Shown here: positions 1 through 7,568 of the stretch, piece by piece
Position numbering within the stretch: the stretch's first letter is position 1
Layout: each line of letters starts with the position of its first letter
Origin: PVC group bacterium
GTDB taxonomy: Bacteria; Auribacterota; Erginobacteria; Erginobacterales; PUNC01
NCBI GenBank assembly: GCA_003551625.1
Contig: PUNC01000211.1
Location: 1-54,779 of the forward strand
Reading direction: 5' to 3'
DNA length: 54,779 bases
Position numbers and translations under genes: made by a program
The notes under the pieces: model-generated
The model's database searches: none
The model's input: the letters and a program-made list of their open reading frames with translations, nothing else
What the model was told of the DNA's origin: nothing

Positions 1-23
1 GTTAATCATTTTTATAGCCTTTA

Positions 24-37
24 TTGAACCGGTTCAA
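24..37. repeat. 14-bp perfect palindrome
   Basis: TTGAACCGGTTCAA is a perfect palindrome in an AT-rich stretch downstream of the histidine genes. It has the size and symmetry of a dimeric-repressor operator, but the gene it might serve lies outside the window, so its role is unknown. Confidence 0.35.
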
Positions 38-121
38 CAAAAGAGGGTAATTTTCAATATAAGCTATTCAAGTTTAGTTTGTTACATATATCACGACCAA
101 CACTTTTTGAGTATTATGCCC

Positions 122-156
122 ATTGCGAGGCCCGAAAGCTTTCGGGCCGAAGCAAT
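122..156. repeat. REP-like hairpin, CCCGAAAGC family
   Basis: A 20-bp perfect palindrome, GGCCCGAAAGCTTTCGGGCC (129-148), is bracketed by ATTGC (122-126) and GCAAT (152-156), giving an extended stem. The core CCCGAAAGCYTTCGGG recurs at 54591-54606 and 54695-54710, so it looks like a dispersed genomic repeat. It is also the only strong hairpin after hisI and could serve as an operon terminator, but no T-tract follows it on the minus strand. Confidence 0.6.
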
Positions 157-197
157 CTCTTGCGGAGTTGGGACAGGCTGCGCAATCCCATTAGTTT

Positions 198-293
198 ATG
201 GCGGATAGAGAATTAAAGTGTAATTTTTGTCAAATTGCCGGTCAGGGATCAATGATTCTCAGGGAGCCCGATCCGGGATCTATCCGACGATAA
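198..293 (+). pseudogene. possible HIT-family N-terminal remnant (31 codons)
   Basis: An ATG at 198 opens a 31-codon frame beginning MADRELKCNFCQIAGQ. The CxFCxI pattern near the N-terminus resembles the start of HIT-family proteins (CIFCKI...G). After codon 15 the frame runs antisense into the 3' end of hisI and stops at 291-293, so the conserved HIT body with its His triad is absent. No Shine-Dalgarno is visible. It may be a relic of a convergent HIT gene cut by rearrangement, or chance. Confidence 0.2.
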
Positions 294-652
294 TAACAGT
301 TGCGGGGGCGGCCGTCCCGGTTCCGGGTGTGGCAGATCCCGCCGCGGGTCGGACGAACGCGGTAGAGCAGCGAGTTCTGCTCGCAGTTGACGAAGGCCTC
401 GACCAGCTCGAAGGTTTCGCCCGAGGTCGCCCCCTTCTCCCAGAGTTCGTTCCGGGAGGTGCTCCACAGGATCAGCCGTTTCTTTTTCAGCGTTTCGCGC
501 AGCGCCTTTTCGTTGGTGTAGGCGACCAGGATGACCTCTCCGGTATCGGCGTTCTGGACCGCCACCGGAATCACGTCCGGGCAGGCGGCGGCCACCCGCG
601 CGATCTTGTCGAAGTCGAGCCGCAGTTCTGTTCCTTCTTCCAGTTCTTTCAT
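242..652 (-). CDS. hisI: phosphoribosyl-AMP cyclohydrolase HisI
   Basis: 136 aa, cytoplasmic; it opens the adenine ring of phosphoribosyl-AMP in histidine synthesis. The family signature is clear: WSTSRNELWEKGATSG at about 63-78 and the metal region from C90 to C119 with CHT at 107-109. The zinc cysteines are C90, C107 and C119; the last spacing is longer than the usual CHTGxxSCF form, and the usual DxD next to the first Cys is EQN (91-93). I chose the ATG at 652 because GGAAGAG lies just upstream and the frame before it is not HisI-like. It is the last gene of the hisDCBAI run; no HisE (pyrophosphohydrolase) domain is fused to it. Confidence 0.93.
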   Translation of the reverse strand: MKELEEGTELRLDFDKIARVAAACPDVIPVAVQNADTGEVILVAYTNEKALRETLKKKRLILWSTSRNELWEKGATSGETFELVEAFVNCEQNSLLYRVRPTRGGICHTRNRDGRPRNCYYRRIDPGSGSLRIIDP

Positions 653-777
653 TTTCTCTTCCGCGTTAATTTCAGATGTTCGGAAATTGGAGTTCCGGGC
701 GAAAGCCCCGGCCTTTCCCGCTAGGCTCTCTCCGTCAACCTCTGCCGGACGGTCCCCGCGCTCCAAGAACCCTCGGG

Positions 778-1503
778 CTAAGCCCTCGCCGCTTGAATGG
801 CTTCCGCCAGGCTCAACCTTCCTTCGTAGAGCGCCTTGCCCGCGATCACGCCGGCCAGCCCCTTCCCTTCCAACCGTTTGAGCTTAACGATATCTGCCCG
901 TTCCGCCACCCCCCCGGCGGCGATCACGGCCAGTCCCGTGGCTTCGAGAAACTCCTCCAGGGCCGCCAGGTTCGGTCCCTCCAGGGTGCCGTCAACCGTG
1001 GTGTCGGTATAAACGGCGGTTTTGAAGCCGATCTTCTTCAGCGTCTTTCCCAGGGCCGCCGCTTCCAGCTCCGATTCCTCCATCCAGCCCTTGATCATCA
1101 CCCGGCCCTCACGGGCGTCGATCGAAGGCAGGATCCGGTTTTCAAAGGAACGGAAGAGGTCGCGCATAAAATCGGGGGAGATCGCCGCCCGGCTACCCAC
1201 GATCACCCTGGCCGTGCCGGCCGAGAGCGCCCGCTCGATCGACTCCGGGGAGCGAAACCCCCCGCCGGCCTGAACGGGAATCGTGACCAGCGAGACGATT
1301 CTCAGGATAATATCGAGGTTGGCCGGTTCTCCCCGAAAAGCGCCGTCGAGATCGACCAGGTGAAGAAACTCCGCCCCCTCCCGCTCCCACCTCCGGGCCA
1401 CCGTCTCCGGGTCATCGGAATAAACCGTCTCCCGGTCGGCCTTGCCCCGGTAAAGCCGGACGCATTTGCCCCCTTTGATATCGATTGCCGGCAGAACAAG
1501 CAT
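778..1503 (-). CDS. hisA: ProFAR isomerase HisA
   Basis: 241 aa, full length for this TIM-barrel enzyme, which isomerises the aminoaldose ProFAR to the ketose PRFAR. The two halves of the barrel carry the catalytic aspartates: D8 in PAIDIKGGK and D129 in SIDAREGRV. TDTTVDGTLEGPN (166-178) is the typical second-half phosphate-binding region. It could be confused with HisF, but the start PAIDIKGG and the YTDTTVDGT motif are HisA type. It lies 125 bp upstream of hisI, and an 86-bp gap with a GC-rich hairpin separates it from hisB. Confidence 0.95.
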   Translation of the reverse strand: MLVLPAIDIKGGKCVRLYRGKADRETVYSDDPETVARRWEREGAEFLHLVDLDGAFRGEPANLDIILRIVSLVTIPVQAGGGFRSPESIERALSAGTARVIVGSRAAISPDFMRDLFRSFENRILPSIDAREGRVMIKGWMEESELEAAALGKTLKKIGFKTAVYTDTTVDGTLEGPNLAALEEFLEATGLAVIAAGGVAERADIVKLKRLEGKGLAGVIAGKALYEGRLSLAEAIQAARA

Positions 1504-1533
1504 ACAGTCCAGTCAAGCCGATTGCGGTTGTTT

Positions 1534-1582
1534 CCCTCTCGCCTCCCCTCCCCCCATTTGGGGAGAGGGCCGGGGCGAGGGG
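1534..1582. repeat. GC-rich inverted repeat between hisB and hisA
   Basis: The short gap holds a C-rich tract (CCCTCTCGCCTCCCCTCC) followed by ATTT and a G-rich tract (GGGGAGAGGGCCGGGGCGAG) that can pair imperfectly. It has the look of a mobile intergenic hairpin repeat, and may also affect read-through or mRNA stability between hisB and hisA. Confidence 0.5.
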
Positions 1583-1589
1583 AATTGAT

Positions 1590-2180
1590 TCAAAGTTTTC
1601 CCTTTGTCGACGGTGTCCCCTTTCGGCGGGACTGTATCGCCAGCGCCCGGGACAGGGCCCGGCCCAAACCCTTGAAGACCGCCTCGATCATATGGTGCTG
1701 GTCTTCGCCGTCCAGAACGCGGACGTGGAGGGTGAGCCCGGCGTGGTCGCAGATTGCCTTGAGGAACTGGGGGATAAGGCCGACGTTGAAGTCGCCGAGC
1801 TTGATCCGGCGGCCCCGGGGAGTGTAGGAAAGCCAGCTGCGCCCTCCCACGTCGACCGCGACCATCGCCAGCGCCTCATCCATCGGCAGCAGCGATTCCC
1901 CGTAACGACGAATCCCCGACGAGTTTCCCCGGGCCTTCTTCAGCGCCTGCCCGAGACAGATGCCGACATCCTCCACGGTATGGTGCTGGTCCACCTCCAG
2001 GTCCCCCCGGGCCCGGATCGCGAGATCGAAGCCGCCGTGGAAGGCGAACAGGGTCAGCATATGATCCAGGAAGGGAACCCCGGTCGCGATCTCGGCCTTG
2101 CCCGATCCGTCCAGATCGAGGCGGACGGCCACCGCCGTCTCGCTGGTCTTTCGTTCCACCCGTCCCGTCCGGCTCTTCAT
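1590..2180 (-). CDS. hisB: imidazoleglycerol-phosphate dehydratase HisB
   Basis: 196 aa, monofunctional length; it dehydrates imidazole glycerol phosphate to imidazole acetol phosphate. The two manganese-binding repeats are visible: HHTVED at 66-71 and HHMIEA at 162-167, plus FLDHML at 37-42 and DHAGL around 145-149. No histidinol phosphatase domain precedes it, unlike the enterobacterial fusion. The ATG at 2180 follows a strong GGGAGG ribosome site. hisC lies 66 bp upstream. Confidence 0.96.
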   Translation of the reverse strand: MKSRTGRVERKTSETAVAVRLDLDGSGKAEIATGVPFLDHMLTLFAFHGGFDLAIRARGDLEVDQHHTVEDVGICLGQALKKARGNSSGIRRYGESLLPMDEALAMVAVDVGGRSWLSYTPRGRRIKLGDFNVGLIPQFLKAICDHAGLTLHVRVLDGEDQHHMIEAVFKGLGRALSRALAIQSRRKGTPSTKGKL

Positions 2181-2246
2181 CGATTCATCCTCCCGGTATT
2201 GAGCGGCGACATTTTGGTCGCGGCGGCGCGCGGAGCGCGCCGCCGG

Positions 2247-3290
2247 CTATGACAGTATCTCGCCCAGAGCGTCAAGCAGCAGCTTCATCTCCCGCCGTCG
2301 TCCCACGCTGATCCGGAGGCATTGGTTCAGGCGGGGGCTTTCAAAATACCTGATGAGTATCTTGCGTTCCAGCAGAGACCGATAGATATCCCCCGCTCCG
2401 CCCCTGCCGGGTTCGGCCAGCAGGAAGTTGGCTCCGGAGGGATGAACGCGAAAACCAAGATTTTCCAAGCCGCGGCGCAGGTAGTCCCGCTCATTCTTGA
2501 TTGCCGTTACGATCTTTCGGTGGTATTCGGCGTCGTCCAGGGCCGCTTCGGCGGCGAGCGCGCTGATCCGGTTGAGGTTGTAAGAGTCTTTGACCTTCAT
2601 CAGGCCGGAGACGATCTCTTCGGAAGCGAATCCGTAGCCGACCCGCGCCCCGGCCAGGGCAAAAGACTTGGAAAAGGTGCGGGTGATCAGCAGCTGGGGG
2701 TATTTCCGCACCAGGGAGAGGCAGTCGTTATCGGCGAAATCCACGTAGGCTTCGTCGACGATAACCGGACCGTCGGAGTTCTCGACAATCTCGTCGACCA
2801 GTTCCGGGGAATAAACCGTCCCGGTGGGCGAATTCGGAGAAGCCAGGAACTTGATCTTGGCCCGGGCGCGGATAAAGGCCGGGGAAACCTTAAATTCGTC
2901 GTCGAGCTCGATCTCCTCCAGCTTCCCGCCCTGGATCCTGACCAGCACCCGGAAGAGCGAATAAGAAGGAGTGGGCATAACCGCGACTTCTCCGGGAGCG
3001 AGGTAAGCGCGCAGCATCATGGCCAGCAGCTCGTCGGAACCGTTGCCCACGATCACGTTATCCCGGCTGAATCCGTAGGCGGCCGCCAGCCGGTCGCGCA
3101 GCCGGAGCGAATCGGGATCGGGATAGAGTCTCAACAGTCTCCCGGGGATCTTCCCGATGGCCTCCGCCACCCGGGGGGACGGAGGATAAGGATTCTCGTT
3201 GGTGTTGAGCTTTACGAACCCGTCTTCTTTCGGCTGAAACCCGGGAACATAGGGCTCCAACTCGGCGATGTTATCCCGCAGCCAGATCAC
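2247..3290 (-). CDS. hisC: histidinol-phosphate aminotransferase HisC
   Basis: 347 aa, fold type I PLP aminotransferase making L-histidinol phosphate from imidazole acetol phosphate and glutamate. Visible motifs: NTNENPYPPSP near 29-39, PNSPTG at 152-157, DEAYVDF at 179-185, and the PLP lysine K208 in TFSKSFALAG, followed by RVGYG. The GTG start at 3290 overlaps the hisD stop by 4 nt (GTGA), which implies translational coupling. A broad-specificity paralogue is possible in principle, but the his context makes HisC firm. Confidence 0.95.
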   Translation of the reverse strand: MIWLRDNIAELEPYVPGFQPKEDGFVKLNTNENPYPPSPRVAEAIGKIPGRLLRLYPDPDSLRLRDRLAAAYGFSRDNVIVGNGSDELLAMMLRAYLAPGEVAVMPTPSYSLFRVLVRIQGGKLEEIELDDEFKVSPAFIRARAKIKFLASPNSPTGTVYSPELVDEIVENSDGPVIVDEAYVDFADNDCLSLVRKYPQLLITRTFSKSFALAGARVGYGFASEEIVSGLMKVKDSYNLNRISALAAEAALDDAEYHRKIVTAIKNERDYLRRGLENLGFRVHPSGANFLLAEPGRGGAGDIYRSLLERKILIRYFESPRLNQCLRISVGRRREMKLLLDALGEILS

Positions 3291-4588
3291 GCTTTCTTCC
3301 GCCTCTTTCGTCCGGCCAGCCGGAGTCGCGCCGAGAGGAGATGTGCCTCCAGGCCTTCCAGGCGGGCCATAGTTTCAATCGCGTTCAAGTCGTTTGCCAA
3401 AGACCGGCGATTATAGGCGATCAGGCTGCTCTTCTTCAAGAAGTCGTTGACCGACAGGGGGGAGAAGAACCTGGCCCCGCCGCCGGTGGGCAGCACGTGG
3501 CTGGGACCGGCGGCGAAGTCGCCGGCGGCCACCGGGCTGAAACGACCGAGAAAGATGGCGCCGGCGTTTTTTATGCCGGGCAGGACCGACTTGGGACGGG
3601 ACGTTATGATCTCCAGGTGTTCGGGCGCGATCCGGTTGATCAGCTCGGCGCCCGCTTTCAAGCCGGAAACGAAAACCAGAAAAACGCTGTCCTTGAGCTC
3701 GGCCGCCGCCGCCGGGCCCCCCGCGGCGCCGGAAGCGAAGCTCCGCAGGCGTTTTCGCACCGCTTCGATCAGGCGGCGTGAGGTGGTGATCAGAAAAGCT
3801 CTCCCCCCGGGACCGTGCTCGACCTGGGCGAGAAGATCCGCCGCCGCCAGATCGGGGTCGCAGGAAGAATCGGCCAGGATGGCGATCTCGCTGGGTCCGG
3901 CCGGAAGATCGATATCGACCCGGCCGAAAACCTCCTTCTTGGCCAGGGTGACCCAAATATTGCCCGGCCCCACGATCTTGTCCACCCGGGGCAGGCTTTC
4001 GGTCCCGAAAGCCAGGGCGGCCACGGCCTGGGCCCCGCCGACCCGGTAGATCTCTCCGGCGCCGCAATAATCGGCGGCGGCCAGAATGAAAGGGTTCACC
4101 GTTCCGTCGGAAGCGGGAGGGGTGGCCACGACGATCCGCCGCACGCCCGCCATCCGGGCGGGGACCACCCCCATAAAGACCGAGGAAACCAGGGGCGCGG
4201 TTCCGCCCGGGACATAGACGCCGACCGTATCCAGCGGGGCGACCCGTTCCCCCCATAAGAGGCCGTCCCCCCGATCCGCGGCCCAGGAAGAGCTCATCGC
4301 CGGCGCGTTGAAGCGGCGGATGTTGTCCGCCACCCGCCGGAAGGCCTTTTCGATTTCAGGGGTTAGCCCCCTCCGCGCCGCCGCCCGTTCCACCGGGCCG
4401 ATGGAGAAATCGGCGATCTTGGCGCCGTCGAACTTTTTCGTCAGCCGGCGCAGGGCCCGGTCGCCGTTTCGACGGACGTCGTCGATTATGCGCCGCACCG
4501 ACTCCACGGCGACGAGGGGATAGGCTTCGCGCTCGAGCAGCTTCTCCAATACGGCTTTGCCGTTTTTGCTGTAGTCGATGAGCTCCAT
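3287..4588 (-). CDS. hisD: histidinol dehydrogenase HisD
   Basis: 433 aa, NAD- and zinc-dependent enzyme oxidising L-histidinol to histidine in two steps. Recognisable blocks: YVPGGTAPLVSSV, RVGGAQAVAALAFGT, DKIVGPGNIWV, DLPAGPSEI, LLAQVEHGP (zinc ligand region), IAPEHLEI and AGPSHVLPTGG. I prefer the ATG at 4588; a GTG one codon upstream (4591) is also possible. It is the first his gene here: hisG is not adjacent, and the preceding gene encodes a nucleotide-sugar dehydrogenase. A small TCCGCC/GGCGGA hairpin lies in the 61-bp gap upstream. Confidence 0.96.
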   Translation of the reverse strand: MELIDYSKNGKAVLEKLLEREAYPLVAVESVRRIIDDVRRNGDRALRRLTKKFDGAKIADFSIGPVERAAARRGLTPEIEKAFRRVADNIRRFNAPAMSSSWAADRGDGLLWGERVAPLDTVGVYVPGGTAPLVSSVFMGVVPARMAGVRRIVVATPPASDGTVNPFILAAADYCGAGEIYRVGGAQAVAALAFGTESLPRVDKIVGPGNIWVTLAKKEVFGRVDIDLPAGPSEIAILADSSCDPDLAAADLLAQVEHGPGGRAFLITTSRRLIEAVRKRLRSFASGAAGGPAAAAELKDSVFLVFVSGLKAGAELINRIAPEHLEIITSRPKSVLPGIKNAGAIFLGRFSPVAAGDFAAGPSHVLPTGGGARFFSPLSVNDFLKKSSLIAYNRRSLANDLNAIETMARLEGLEAHLLSARLRLAGRKRRKKA

Positions 4589-4649
4589 CACCCGGATATC
4601 ATAAAGTTAATCCGCCGAGGCGGACAAGCCGAAATCCCGGCCGGCCCGG

Positions 4650-6311
4650 TCAACGGGCGGCCTGGCGGACCGCTTCCTTGATCCGCCGGACGTGGCCCCG
4701 CCCCAGACCCTTGACTTCACAACCCAGTTCAAAGTAACGGCGGATGGCGTCGTCGTCCAGGATCCCGAAACAATCGATGACCGCGATCGGCTTGCCCGCC
4801 CAACCCACGACCTGATCGGGATCGAGGCCGAGATACTGCTTGTGGGGAACCGCCAGGATCAGGGCGTCCGAGTCCCGGAGCGAGGCCGGCAGGTCTTTCT
4901 CGACCCGCAGATTGACCAGGTCGTCCTGATTCCGGAAGAAACGGGCCCACGACTGTCCCGGGGCGGGATAGACATCCTGCTTCTCGAACTCGAACCAGTG
5001 TTCCAGATAGGGGTCGTGGACGCGCAACTCCGCCCCCATCTCGGCGAGCTTGCGGACCACCAGTTCGCTGCCGCTGTAGCGGCTGTCACCGACGTCCTGG
5101 CGGTAGCTGGCGCCGCAGAGCAGGACAATGGCGCAAGCCGGTTTGCGGCCCATATTCCGCAGGGCGTCCCGGGTCAGCTCGGCGGCGTGAAGGGCCCGGG
5201 TGTCATTGATGTCGATGGCCGCGGGAGTGATTTTGAAGACCTGATCCCCGTCGGAGAACCCGAGGATGTGCTGGTAAGCCCAGTAACCGAGCCCGCCGTC
5301 CTTGGGCAGGCAGTATCCTCCCACCCCGGGGCCCGGGAAGATGATGTTGTTGTGGGTGGGCCGCATCTTGATGGCCTGGATCACCTTGATCAGGTCCACG
5401 CCGTTGCGCTCGGCAAACAGGCTCCATTCGTCCAAGAAAGCCAGGATCGCGGCCCGGTAGGAGTTCTCCACGATCTTGGTCGTCTCCGACTCGATCGGTC
5501 GGTCCATCACCGTCAGGGGAAAGTCCCGGGTATTGAGGACCTCGCGCAAAAACTTCTCCACCCGTTTCCGCGCTTCATCGTTGCAGCCGGAACAGACCCG
5601 CCAGAAGTCCCGGATGCTGGCGACGTAGTCCCTCCCGGGCATCACCCGTTCAAAGCTGTGGGCCAGCAGCGGTTCGGCGTCAAGTCCGCGGCCGGCGAAA
5701 GCCTTCTTGAGAATCGGCCAGGCCACGAACTCGGTGGTTCCGGGGGCGACCGTGGTTTCGATCAGGACCAGGCAGTCGGGACGGATCTTTTCGCCGATGG
5801 TCCGCATCGTCGCCTCCAGGGCGTCCATATCGGCCTGGCCGGATCTCATATTTCCCAGATCCCTTTTGATGAAATCGCACTGGACGTCGACCACCACGCA
5901 ATCCGCCAGCGCCAGGCAGTCGTTGTTGAACGTGGCCGTCAGCGTCTTCTCCTCCAGGACGCATCTTTCGATCAGCTTGTCGACTTCCGGATCCTCGGCC
6001 TTGACCGGCGACTCCCCCCGGTTGAGCAGCGGAATCTTCCAGAAACTGCGCGAGCTCGGCCGCTGGCAGCCGATGACGAATTTGGCGGGTTCGCCCTTTT
6101 CGTCCCGCGCGGCGGCCACGATCGCCGCCATCACCGCTCCGACGAACCCCACCCCCATCACCACCACCACCTCCCGTCCGGCCTTCTTCGCGGCGGCGGC
6201 CAGATTCTTCAAGCGTTCGAGTTCCGCCGGATAATCCTCCTCCGCCGGGATGGCGAATTTTTCTCCGGCGGGACTGACCGAATGGTTCGTGGTTCCCCTC
6301 TTTTTGCCCAT
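4650..6311 (-). CDS. nucleotide-sugar dehydrogenase, long form
   Basis: 553 aa, about 110-130 residues longer than most UDP-glucose/GDP-mannose dehydrogenases. It should oxidise a sugar nucleotide to the uronic acid with two NAD+. The Rossmann motif GVGFVG is at 53-58, ETTVAPGTTE at 185-194, and the catalytic cysteine C334 lies in GPGVGGYCLPKD. A third, UDP-binding-like domain with the YRQDVGDSRYSGS region follows. The extra length is an N-terminal extension of about 47 residues plus insertions in the middle and C-terminal parts. AAGGAG precedes the ATG. The substrate cannot be read from sequence. It heads into the glycan cluster, and a second, standard-size dehydrogenase is at 39881. Confidence 0.85.
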   Translation of the reverse strand: MGKKRGTTNHSVSPAGEKFAIPAEEDYPAELERLKNLAAAAKKAGREVVVVMGVGFVGAVMAAIVAAARDEKGEPAKFVIGCQRPSSRSFWKIPLLNRGESPVKAEDPEVDKLIERCVLEEKTLTATFNNDCLALADCVVVDVQCDFIKRDLGNMRSGQADMDALEATMRTIGEKIRPDCLVLIETTVAPGTTEFVAWPILKKAFAGRGLDAEPLLAHSFERVMPGRDYVASIRDFWRVCSGCNDEARKRVEKFLREVLNTRDFPLTVMDRPIESETTKIVENSYRAAILAFLDEWSLFAERNGVDLIKVIQAIKMRPTHNNIIFPGPGVGGYCLPKDGGLGYWAYQHILGFSDGDQVFKITPAAIDINDTRALHAAELTRDALRNMGRKPACAIVLLCGASYRQDVGDSRYSGSELVVRKLAEMGAELRVHDPYLEHWFEFEKQDVYPAPGQSWARFFRNQDDLVNLRVEKDLPASLRDSDALILAVPHKQYLGLDPDQVVGWAGKPIAVIDCFGILDDDAIRRYFELGCEVKGLGRGHVRRIKEAVRQAAR

Positions 6312-6322
6312 TTCTTTCTCCT

Positions 6323-6901
6323 TTATCGAACACCGTAGGTATCGTCACCATATCCCCGGTCGGCATCGGCGGATTGATCGTGGTCTACGATGATCAATTC
6401 CTCCGTCGAAAACCCGAGTGACTGCGCCTTCGCGACCAATCTCTCCAGCACGGCCGGCTCCAGGAAAGGCGAACGGGAAAGAATCCACAGGTAGGAACGG
6501 CTGTGCCCGCAGACCAGGGCGTAACGGTAATCCTCCCGGTCCAAAGCGATGATGTTGTAGCCGGCGTAGAACGGTCGGAAGAAGGAAACCTTGAGCCTAC
6601 CGACGTCCGGCTCCCCGGCAAGATAGGCCCTGCCCCGCGCGCTCGACCACTCCCCCTTTTCGGGATTAAAACCCCGGTTGAACACATCGATCCCGCCGTC
6701 GGCGCGGCGGGTGTAGGTCGCGGTGACGTTGTTGAGCCCCCGCTCGAAACGGTGATCGAGCCGGGCGATCTCATACCAGGTCCCGAGGTATCTCTCGATC
6801 TCGAAGCCGGTCACCGGTTCGACGTTTTGGGGAATCCCGGTACAGGCGGCGACCGACGCCGTAAAAAAAAGAGCGGCGATTGTTTTCCGGAGGGGGCTCA
6901 T
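6323..6901 (-). CDS. lipocalin-family lipoprotein (Blc-like)
   Basis: 192 aa. The N-terminus is a lipoprotein signal with lipobox VAAC (C20). The lipocalin GxW motif is at GTWYEIAR (40-47), followed by alternating beta-strand-like segments such as VTATYTRRADGG and YNIIALDREDYRYALVCG, and a final helix. Blc-type lipocalins are anchored to the outer membrane and bind fatty acids or lysophospholipids. It sits between a SIS isomerase (19-bp gap) and the nucleotide-sugar dehydrogenase (11-bp gap), so it is probably co-transcribed with the envelope genes. GTG at 6904 is an alternative start. Confidence 0.88.
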   Translation of the reverse strand: MSPLRKTIAALFFTASVAACTGIPQNVEPVTGFEIERYLGTWYEIARLDHRFERGLNNVTATYTRRADGGIDVFNRGFNPEKGEWSSARGRAYLAGEPDVGRLKVSFFRPFYAGYNIIALDREDYRYALVCGHSRSYLWILSRSPFLEPAVLERLVAKAQSLGFSTEELIIVDHDQSADADRGYGDDTYGVR

Positions 6902-6920
6902 CACTGCCGGGGGTTAAGCT

Positions 6921-7496
6921 TTATTCCTCCGGCCGCAGCCGTTGTTTCAGGGCCATCTTCAGCATATGGGTCACCACCACGATCACGTCCTCGACCTCCT
7001 CGTAGGAATCCTCGGAGATCGCGATGACGTGATCGGCCAGTTCCGCCAATCTCCCCCCTCCCATTCCGACCACGGCCGCGGTAACGGCGCCGGAAGTGCG
7101 GGCGTATTCGACGGCGTTGACCACGTTGGGAGAATTCCCCGAAGCGCTCAAGCCGATGACGATGTCCCCCGGTTCGAGAAAGTTGACCAGTTGCTCCTTG
7201 AAGACCACTTCGTAACCGACGTCGTTGGACCAGGCCGTCATCAGGGGAACACAGTCGTTGAGACAGAGCGCCTTGACCCGGGGGAGCCCCTTCCCCGCCA
7301 GGCCCTTGGCCAGGTCGCAGACGAAGTGCGAGGAAGCCGCCGCGCAGGCCCCGTTGCCGAAGACGAATATTCTCCGCCGGTGGCGTATCGTCCCTTCCAG
7401 CGCATCCACCAGCGTTGTAAGTTTTTCCCAAGACAGGCTGCTGAGCGAAGCCCTGACCCGATCGGCGTATTCTTTCAAGAAAATTTCAGTCTTCAT
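6921..7496 (-). CDS. SIS-domain isomerase, GmhA-like
   Basis: 191 aa, the size of GmhA, which converts sedoheptulose 7-phosphate to glycero-manno-heptose 7-phosphate for LPS or S-layer heptose. The SIS fold is indicated by FVFGNGACAAASSHF (44-58), NDVGYEVVFKEQ (91-102) and SASGNSPNVVNA (117-128). H177 in VVTHML matches the catalytic histidine region. The glutamate usually found after the HFxxxL motif appears as aspartate (D61 in HFVCDL). DiaA-like proteins share this fold, so GmhA is likely but not certain. AGGAAAGGGG precedes the ATG. Confidence 0.8.
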   Translation of the reverse strand: MKTEIFLKEYADRVRASLSSLSWEKLTTLVDALEGTIRHRRRIFVFGNGACAAASSHFVCDLAKGLAGKGLPRVKALCLNDCVPLMTAWSNDVGYEVVFKEQLVNFLEPGDIVIGLSASGNSPNVVNAVEYARTSGAVTAAVVGMGGGRLAELADHVIAISEDSYEEVEDVIVVVTHMLKMALKQRLRPEE

Positions 7497-7568
7497 CGCT
7501 TTTTCCCCTTTCCTGATATCTTAAACCCGTCCTCTTACGGCCACAACCATTATATCGGCGGCGGCGGA

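Noticed and set aside
4007-4030. Palindrome GGCTTTCGGTCCCGAAAGCC inside hisD
   Set aside because: It resembles the CCCGAAAGC repeat but lies in conserved coding sequence and encodes normal HisD residues; probably chance.
3411-4256. 281-codon minus-strand frame inside hisD
   Set aside because: Out-of-frame, Arg/Gly-rich translation of hisD, which is itself complete in another frame.
4692-6338. 548-codon plus-strand frame opposite the nucleotide-sugar dehydrogenase
   Set aside because: Antisense shadow of a gene with intact catalytic motifs; no ribosome site and no recognisable domain.
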